Positions 58,748 through 64,000 of a DNA stretch of 64,000 bases are shown here, one piece after another. Numbering within the stretch: position 1 is the first letter of the stretch; every line of letters begins with the position of its first letter. Where the stretch lies: the NCBI RefSeq assembly GCF_013044515.1, contig NZ_JABEPR010000007.1, positions 62,001-126,000 of the forward strand, written 5' to 3'. The notes below the pieces were generated by a model. The model was given only the letters and a program-made list of their open reading frames with translations. It made no database searches and was not told the DNA's origin. Source of the stretch: Sphingomonas sp. ID1715 (GTDB lineage: Bacteria > Pseudomonadota > Alphaproteobacteria > Sphingomonadales > Sphingomonadaceae). The position numbers and the translations under genes are program-made.

Positions 58748-59446
58748 TCAGCTTCTGTTCGCCCGCGCCTTTGCGACGGCTTCCTTGAGGGCGTCGTAGC
58801 CGATCGCGCCGCTCATCGCTTCGTCGCCGATCACCCAGCTTGGGGTGCCGGTGAAGCCCAGGTTGCGTGCGAGTTCGATGTTGCGGTGGAGTTCGCGATC
58901 CTTGTCGGGTGTCCGCATCGCCGTCTCGGCGCGCGCGGCGTCGAGGCCGGCGCTCTGCACGACCTTGGCGACGCTCGCCGGGCTGGGCGGGCTCGCCGCG
59001 TACATCGCCATGTGGAAGGCGGGGTAGCGGCCCTGCTCGGCGGCGGCGAGGCTGGCGCGCGCGGCGACTTCGCTGCCGGGGCTGAGGATCGGCAACTCGC
59101 GGAACACGATCCGCACCTTCGGATCCTCGCGGACCAGCCGCTGCAGGTCGCCCAGGCTGGCGCGGCAATAGCCGCACGCGTAATCGAAGAACTGCACGAC
59201 GGTGACGTCGGCATCTTTGGCGCCGATAAAGCCTTGCGCGAATGGCGTTTCGAGATCGCGGCGCAGCGGGGCGATCTGCGCCGCCGCCTGCTTCAGCCGC
59301 AGCTTCTCCATCGCTTCCTGCAGCACTTCGGGATGGTCGAGCAGATAGGCGCGCGTGTCCTGGCGCTGGTCGAGCGCCTTCACGGCGAGCGCGGTGCCGG
59401 CGGAGGACAGCAAGGCAACGGCAACGATCGGCAGCCAGCGCGTCAT
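58748..59446 (-). CDS. DsbA family thioredoxin-like protein
   Basis: A 232-aa exported thiol oxidoreductase. One N-terminal hydrophobic helix (WLPIVAVALLSSAGTALAV), a 'RAYLLDHPEVLQEAMEKL' helical segment common in Com1/DsbA homologues, then the active site 'FFDYACGYCRASLGDL' (CGYC, near 97) and 'LGFTGTPSWVIGDEAM' with the cis-Pro (near 200). It forms or shuffles disulfides in the periplasm. Its start overlaps the M48 stop by 4 bp. Confidence 0.93.
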   Translation of the reverse strand: MTRWLPIVAVALLSSAGTALAVKALDQRQDTRAYLLDHPEVLQEAMEKLRLKQAAAQIAPLRRDLETPFAQGFIGAKDADVTVVQFFDYACGYCRASLGDLQRLVREDPKVRIVFRELPILSPGSEVAARASLAAAEQGRYPAFHMAMYAASPPSPASVAKVVQSAGLDAARAETAMRTPDKDRELHRNIELARNLGFTGTPSWVIGDEAMSGAIGYDALKEAVAKARANRS

Positions 59447-60813
59447 TCTTCCGGCCTGTCCTTCTTCTTCTTTTTGATCTCCGGCTCCGACACCATGAAG
59501 ATGTCCTGCGCGCGGACCCAGTCGGCGGAGCCGCGCGGAATGCCGGCCATGGCCATGCGCGCATTGGCGAAGGCGAGCTTCGGATTGCCTTCGAGATTGT
59601 AGCGCTCCGCCGTCGCCAGTGCCGCCCGCGCGGTGTCGCCCTTGCGGTCGTACACGACGCCGAGCTGATACCAGGCGAAGGGGTTCTGATTGTCCATGGC
59701 GATTGCCGACTTCAGCACCTTTTCCGCCTCGGCGAAGTTGGCGCTGTCCTCGGTCGCGATCAGGGCGTGGCCGAACATGGAGGTGATCAGCGGGTTGTAG
59801 CGGGTCAGCTGCACGGCCTCGCGCAGCGGCGGCAGCGCCTCCTTGGGCTTGCCGGACTCGAGCAGTACCTGGCCCTTCAACTCGAGGAAATAGGGATCGT
59901 GCGGGGCGGTGCGGAGCAAGGCGTCGACCTCTTCCGTCGCCTTGTCGGGATAGGCGCCCCGGTGCCACGCATAGGCACGGGCATAGCGGGCCGGCACGCT
60001 CAGATCGGTCTCGGGATATTGCTGCATCACGACGGGCGGGTCGAGCACATAGCCCTTGAGCTTCGCCTTCACGCGCTGGAACCGTGCTTCGAGCGCGGGG
60101 TCCGTCTTCGCGCTCCAGGATGGGGCGGTCTGCAGCGAGTCGACCAGCGTCGTCACGCGCTCGCGGCTGAGCGGGTGGGTGCGGTCATAGGCATCCTTTG
60201 AGTTGTAGCCGTAGCGATATTCCTGGTTCTGCAGCTTCTTGAAGAACGCGACTAGGCCCTGGCCGCTGATCCCCGCCTTGTTGAGGAACGAGACACCAGC
60301 GGCGTCGGCGCTCGATTCCTGGACGCGGCTGAAGGCGAGGAATTTGCCGAGCGCTGCCTGCTGGCCCATGGTCAGCAGGCCGGCGCCGGCATCGCCCGCG
60401 CCCGCCGCCATGGCCGCTGCACCGAGGATCAGCGACAACAGCATGATGCCGGTCGCCGACTTCATGCCCTCTGCCATGCGGACTATGTGGCCGCCGGTGA
60501 TGTGGCCGAGTTCGTGGGCGATCACGCCCTGGACCATATTGGCATTGTCAGCCTGGGTGATCAGGCCGGAATGGATGTAGACGATCTGCCCGCCGGCCAC
60601 GAACGCGTTGATCGAATTGTCCGCGATCATGACGATCTGGACATTCTTGGGCTGCAGCCCCGCCGCCTCGATCAGCGGCCGCGACATATCGGCGAGCAGC
60701 GCCTCCGTCTCCGCGTCGCGCAGGATCGACTGGGCGGCGACGGGCCGCGTCAGCACGGCAAAGGAGATCAGCAGCGCGAGAAGCGTGCGGAGCAGGTGGC
60801 GCATCGCAACCAT
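59443..60813 (-). CDS. M48 family metalloprotease with TPR domain (BepA-like)
   Basis: A 456-aa exported protein. The zinc site is 'VIAHELGHITGGH' (near 93) with the third Glu in 'VQESSADAAGVSF' (near 166). The C-terminal half (about 300-440) is TPR-like ('YFLELKGQVLLESGKPKEALPPLREAV'). BepA-type proteins degrade or assist outer-membrane assembly proteins. The partner gene encodes a DsbA-like thiol enzyme, so both may act on outer-membrane protein quality. An ATG at 60804 is an alternative start. Confidence 0.93.
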   Translation of the reverse strand: MVAMRHLLRTLLALLISFAVLTRPVAAQSILRDAETEALLADMSRPLIEAAGLQPKNVQIVMIADNSINAFVAGGQIVYIHSGLITQADNANMVQGVIAHELGHITGGHIVRMAEGMKSATGIMLLSLILGAAAMAAGAGDAGAGLLTMGQQAALGKFLAFSRVQESSADAAGVSFLNKAGISGQGLVAFFKKLQNQEYRYGYNSKDAYDRTHPLSRERVTTLVDSLQTAPSWSAKTDPALEARFQRVKAKLKGYVLDPPVVMQQYPETDLSVPARYARAYAWHRGAYPDKATEEVDALLRTAPHDPYFLELKGQVLLESGKPKEALPPLREAVQLTRYNPLITSMFGHALIATEDSANFAEAEKVLKSAIAMDNQNPFAWYQLGVVYDRKGDTARAALATAERYNLEGNPKLAFANARMAMAGIPRGSADWVRAQDIFMVSEPEIKKKKKDRPEE

Positions 60814-60846
60814 CTTCACCGCACGCGACTGAACCTCAGGTGAAAA

Positions 60847-60873
60847 CGCCCTCTCCCGGCGAGGGAGAGGGGT
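60847..60873 (-). terminator. Hairpin downstream of rne
   Basis: CGCCCTCTCCC and GGGAGAGGGG form a stem followed by a T-rich stretch (GCGTTTTC) when read on the minus strand. It separates rne from the M48 gene. Confidence 0.7.
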
Positions 60874-60877
60874 TTCG

Positions 60878-63469
60878 TCACAGCCGACCCGCGATCGTCC
60901 GCTGCCACCAGCCCTTGCGGGGCGCCGCGGCAGGCTGATCATTGGCGGGCTGCGTCACGGCGTCCGCCTCCGCGGGAGCGGGCGCATCCGGAGCCGGTTC
61001 GGCGACGGCCTGAGCGGCCTCGGCCGCGGCAACGGGCGCCGGCTCCGCAGGAGCTACCTCGGCCTTCTTCCGCCGAGTCCGCTTCGGCTTCGCTTCCGTC
61101 TCCGCTCCGGCGTCGGGCGCGGCCGCCTCGGCCGGCGCCTCCGCGTCGGCCTTCTTGCGGCGCGTCCGCTTCGGCTTGGCCTCTTCCGCCGGAGCTTCCC
61201 CGAGCGGGGCCTCGGCAGGCGTCTCGGCGGTGTCCGCTTTCTTGCGCGTGCGCCGGCGCTTCGGAGCTTCCTCGGCCGCAGGTTCGGGCATGGGCTCGGG
61301 CTCCACAGCCGCGGCCTCCACGGCGGGTGCCTCTTCGGCGTCCGAGCTCATCGCCGCTTCCGCTGCAACCTGCTCGTCACCGCCGCGCCGGCGGCGACCG
61401 CCGCGACGACCCCGGCGACCGCGCCGACGCCGGCCTTCGCCGTCTTCGCGCTGCTCAGCCGTCTCGGCAGCTTCGACCGTGTCCGGCTGATCCGCTGTAT
61501 CGTCGCTGTCGAGCGCATCGCTCTCCGGCTCCTGCGCCTCCGCCTGCGGGGCAGCGTCATGCTCGCCACCGCGCTTGCCGCCGCGCCGGCGCCGGCGCCG
61601 ACGGCGTCCGCCTTCGCCACGCTCCTCGCGGTCGTCGCGAGCCGCACGCGGTTCGCGCTCCTCGCGCGCCTCTTCTTCTTCCTCCTCTTCGTCGATCTCG
61701 TCGAGAACGGCGTCGTCCTCGTCGAACTCGATCTGCGGCGGCTCGAAGCGCGGCGCGTGCACCGGCGGCGGACCGCTGGCTTCGACCGCCATCCGAGCGC
61801 CCTCGATCTCGCCCGACGACATCACTTCGATGCGCACGCCATAGCGTTCTTCGATCTCGGCCAGTTCGGCGCGCTTGTGGTTGAGCAGGTAGAAGGCCGC
61901 TTCCTGGCTGGCGCGGAGCAGCAGCTGCGAGCCGCGACCACGCGCCGCTTCATCCTCCAGCAGGCGCAGCGCCGACAGGCCGGCCGAGGAGGCGGTGCGG
62001 ACGAAGCCCGAGCCTTCGCAATGCGGGCAGGGGCGGGTGGAGGCTTCGAGCACGCCGGTGCGCAGGCGCTGGCGGCTCATCTCCATCAAGCCGAAGCTCG
62101 AGATGCGACCGACCTGGATGCGCGCGCGGTCGTTCGCCAGCGCCGACTTCATAGCCTTTTCGACCTTACGGACGTTGGAGCCATTCTCCATGTCGATGAA
62201 GTCGATGACCACGAGCCCCGCCATGTCGCGCAGCCGCAGCTGGCGCGCGATCTCGTTGGCGGCTTCCAGATTGGTGGCGACCGCCGTCGCCTCGATGCCA
62301 TGTTCGCGGGTGGATCGGCCCGAGTTGATGTCGATCGACACCAAGGCCTCGGTCGGGTTGATGACCAGATAGCCGCCCGATTTCAGCTGCACGACCGGCT
62401 GGTACATCTGGCTCAGCTGATCCTCGACGCCGAAACGCTGGAACAGCGGCACCGGGTCGGCATAGCCCTGGATGCGGCGCACATGGCTCGGCATCAAGAG
62501 CTTCATGAAGTTGCGCGCGGCGCGATAGCCGTCGTCGCCTTCCACGATCACTTCGTCGATCTCGCGATTATAGATATCGCGGATCGCGCGCTTGATCAGG
62601 TCGCTGTCGCCATAGACGAGCGACGGAGCGGACGCCTTCAGCGTATTCTCGCGGATCGTGTCCCACAGCCGGGCGAGATAGTCGAAGTCGCGCTTGATCT
62701 CGGTCTTGGTGCGCTGCAGCCCGGCGGTGCGGACGATACAGCCCATGGTGCGCGGCAGCTTCAGCTCCGCCATGATCGACTTCAGCCGCTTGCGATCGGC
62801 GGCGTTCGAGATCTTGCGCGAAATGCCGCCGCCCTGCGCCGTGTTCGGCATCAGCACGCAATAGCGCCCGGCGAGCGACAGATAGGTGGTCAGCGCCGCG
62901 CCCTTGTTGCCACGCTCTTCCTTGACGACCTGGACCAGCAGCACCTGCCGCCTACGGATCACGTCCTGGATCTTGTAGCGGCGGCGCAGGTTCATGCGCC
63001 GCTCGCGCAGGGACTCGACTGCCTCGTCGTGCGAGCCGTTGCCGTTGGCATTTACCCGTTCGGCGCGCGGCTGCTCGTCATCCTCGCCATGCTCGTCATC
63101 ATGGGCCTGTTCGTCGCCGGCGCTCTCGTCCGCGTCATCTTCCTCGTCCTGGCGGGCGCGAAGGGCTTCCTCTTCGGCGGCATGCTCGGCTTCCTCGCGG
63201 AGCAGGGCTTCGCGATCCTCTTTCGGGATCTGGTAATAGTCGGGATGGATTTCGCTGAAGGCCAGGAAGCCATGGCGATTGCCGCCATAATCGACGAACG
63301 CCGCCTGCAGCGACGGCTCGACCCTGGTTACCTTGGCGAGATAGATATTCCCCTTGAGCTGCTTCCGCTCGGCGGATTCGAAGTCGAACTCCTCGATCCG
63401 GTTACCCTTGACGACCGCCACGCGGGTTTCTTCCCGGTGGCGCGCGTCGATCAGCATGCGCGTTGTCAT
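60878..63469 (-). CDS. rne: Ribonuclease E
   Basis: An 863-aa endoribonuclease and degradosome scaffold. The S1 domain (about 35-190) is split by an acidic insert of about 75 residues ('QDEEDDADESAGDEQAHDDEHGEDDEQ'). The catalytic Asp is in 'LVVIDFIDMENGSNV' and the zinc-link is 'TRPCPHCEGSG'. The C-terminal 330 residues are disordered: an acidic block, Arg-rich runs, then repeats of a 'KPKRTRRKKA' motif, ending 'APRKGWWQRTIAGRL'. The start ATG is 63469. A stem-loop in the 5' leader (63717-63738) may allow self-regulation. Confidence 0.96.
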   Translation of the reverse strand: MTTRMLIDARHREETRVAVVKGNRIEEFDFESAERKQLKGNIYLAKVTRVEPSLQAAFVDYGGNRHGFLAFSEIHPDYYQIPKEDREALLREEAEHAAEEEALRARQDEEDDADESAGDEQAHDDEHGEDDEQPRAERVNANGNGSHDEAVESLRERRMNLRRRYKIQDVIRRRQVLLVQVVKEERGNKGAALTTYLSLAGRYCVLMPNTAQGGGISRKISNAADRKRLKSIMAELKLPRTMGCIVRTAGLQRTKTEIKRDFDYLARLWDTIRENTLKASAPSLVYGDSDLIKRAIRDIYNREIDEVIVEGDDGYRAARNFMKLLMPSHVRRIQGYADPVPLFQRFGVEDQLSQMYQPVVQLKSGGYLVINPTEALVSIDINSGRSTREHGIEATAVATNLEAANEIARQLRLRDMAGLVVIDFIDMENGSNVRKVEKAMKSALANDRARIQVGRISSFGLMEMSRQRLRTGVLEASTRPCPHCEGSGFVRTASSAGLSALRLLEDEAARGRGSQLLLRASQEAAFYLLNHKRAELAEIEERYGVRIEVMSSGEIEGARMAVEASGPPPVHAPRFEPPQIEFDEDDAVLDEIDEEEEEEEAREEREPRAARDDREERGEGGRRRRRRRRGGKRGGEHDAAPQAEAQEPESDALDSDDTADQPDTVEAAETAEQREDGEGRRRRGRRGRRGGRRRRGGDEQVAAEAAMSSDAEEAPAVEAAAVEPEPMPEPAAEEAPKRRRTRKKADTAETPAEAPLGEAPAEEAKPKRTRRKKADAEAPAEAAAPDAGAETEAKPKRTRRKKAEVAPAEPAPVAAAEAAQAVAEPAPDAPAPAEADAVTQPANDQPAAAPRKGWWQRTIAGRL

Positions 63470-63807
63470 TATATGTTCTCCGAGCGCAGCCGCGGCTCCA
63501 GGAGCGGCGATCGGCTGCGCGATATGTGAAAGTCGGTGGCGGGGCGGCCCCTGTCCGCTCCGCTGCCGACATTGTGGACGTGAAGTTAAGCGCTTCCGTC
63601 GCAAGGGCACGCCGGGGTGAAAGACCCGAGCCGATGTTCCGCGAGGCGCAACCGCTGGCCTCAGCCATGCGATGCGGGACGCGGAAAGAATGCCTCATTG
63701 CAACATCAACCTGTGGGATCGGCACGACAGTGCCGATCGGACGTAATGCCGCGCCAGATAAGGCTGCCGGCGCCGAACTGCTAGCATCGGCGACACGGCA
63801 GAGCAAG
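63470..63807. other. Intergenic region (338 bp), probable rne leader
   Basis: No coding frame is convincing. A perfect hairpin, GATCGGCAC (63717-63725) with GTGCCGATC (63730-63738), lies 248 bp before the rne start. It is either the terminator of the upstream gene or part of a long rne 5' leader, as known in other rne genes. Confidence 0.6.
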
Positions 63808-64000
63808 TTACAGCGTCTTTTCGTAGACGCGGTAGATCTTGTTGACCTTACTCTCGATCGTGTCGGCGATCGCGACCATCCCCTGATTGTCTTCGAGGAT
63901 CCAGCCAATCTCCCCGCGTGACGCGCCATAGCGGGCGACGGCCGCCCGCCTGGAATATTCGATCATCATGAAGGCAAGCTGGCTCGCAAGGCGGGAGGCC
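63808..64000 (-). CDS. Conserved hypothetical protein, C-terminal end (cut by window edge)
   Basis: The last 63 codons of a larger gene are visible, ending at TAA (63808-63810 complement). The sequence 'EIGWILEDNQGMVAIADTIESKVNKIYRVYEKTL' resembles the conserved end of GNAT-like proteins (often annotated dATP pyrophosphohydrolase-related) in Alphaproteobacteria. The N-terminal part is outside the window, so the family call is tentative. Confidence 0.6.
   Translation of the reverse strand, partial: ASRLASQLAFMMIEYSRRAAVARYGASRGEIGWILEDNQGMVAIADTIESKVNKIYRVYEKTL

Noticed and set aside
61559-63529. 656-codon frame on the + strand opposite rne
   Set aside because: It mirrors the RNase E catalytic region; no independent signal.

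Overview
The window is a 64 kb piece of a high-GC alphaproteobacterial chromosome, most likely from the Sphingomonadales (Sphingomonas, Sphingosinicella or a relative). The evidence is a COQ4-type ubiquinone protein, a UrcA-family protein, a 3TM holin of the gene-transfer-agent type next to a GH108 muramidase, an RNase E with an acidic insert, PII-glnA, an imuA-imuB pair behind an alphaproteobacterial-type LexA box (GAAC-N7-GAAC), and many short dispersed palindromic repeats. I found no rRNA, tRNA, CRISPR array or complete insertion sequence. Genes are dense, often overlap by 4 bp (ATGA/GTGA), and form short operons on both strands.

Layout. 0-3.7 kb: minus-strand YggT (cut by the window edge), argB, a VUT/YhhQ-type transporter, the holin and muramidase, and a sterol-desaturase-like membrane hydroxylase. 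3.8-12.2 kb: TetR regulator with a lipoprotein alpha/beta hydrolase, a DAO-type FAD oxidoreductase facing an N-acyl-D-amino-acid deacylase-like amidohydrolase, an Ala-rich coiled-coil protein, a dicarboxylate symporter and an APC permease. 12.4-19.1 kb: UrcA, a LytS/LytTR-type two-component pair, three hypothetical genes, and topoisomerase IB with an MscS channel. 19.2-22.7 kb: a compact divergent switch (56-aa HTH protein, S24/CI-like repressor, three operator-like sites), COQ4, a thioesterase and a GIY-YIG protein. 22.7-27.8 kb: sdhB, a tight ATP-grasp / nucleotidyltransferase / flippase trio, DUF4199 and a membrane-anchored LuxR regulator.

27.8-39.6 kb: a PLP enzyme overlapping an FMN 2-hydroxy-acid oxidase, an outer-membrane barrel, phzF-creD, cpoB-like / NUDIX / S46 peptidase, a DmeF-type metal exporter and a secreted hypothetical protein. 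39.7-45.7 kb: a SEL1-like protein, M20 peptidase, zapE, recF, two paralogous glycine-zipper envelope proteins and an EF-hand gene broken by a -1 frameshift. 45.8-49.2 kb: lipase-like hydrolase, GNAT / PHA synthase PhaC / short PhaE-like operon, ParDE-type toxin-antitoxin. 49.3-54.2 kb: SOS-linked imuA-imuB, glnB-glnA and a 58-aa exported peptide behind a hairpin-rich leader. 54.2-64 kb: alpha/beta hydrolase and dnaN, an outer-membrane barrel, ppx/gppA-rlmE, a DsbA-like thioredoxin with an M48 TPR protease, rne, and the C-terminal end of a conserved protein cut by the window edge.

Much of the window is housekeeping. The parts most worth a second look are the divergent repressor switch with its small HTH partner, the ATP-grasp/nucleotidyltransferase/flippase trio, the PLP-FMN pair, the palindromic repeat inserted in frame inside imuB, the holin-muramidase cassette, and the structured leader after glnA.
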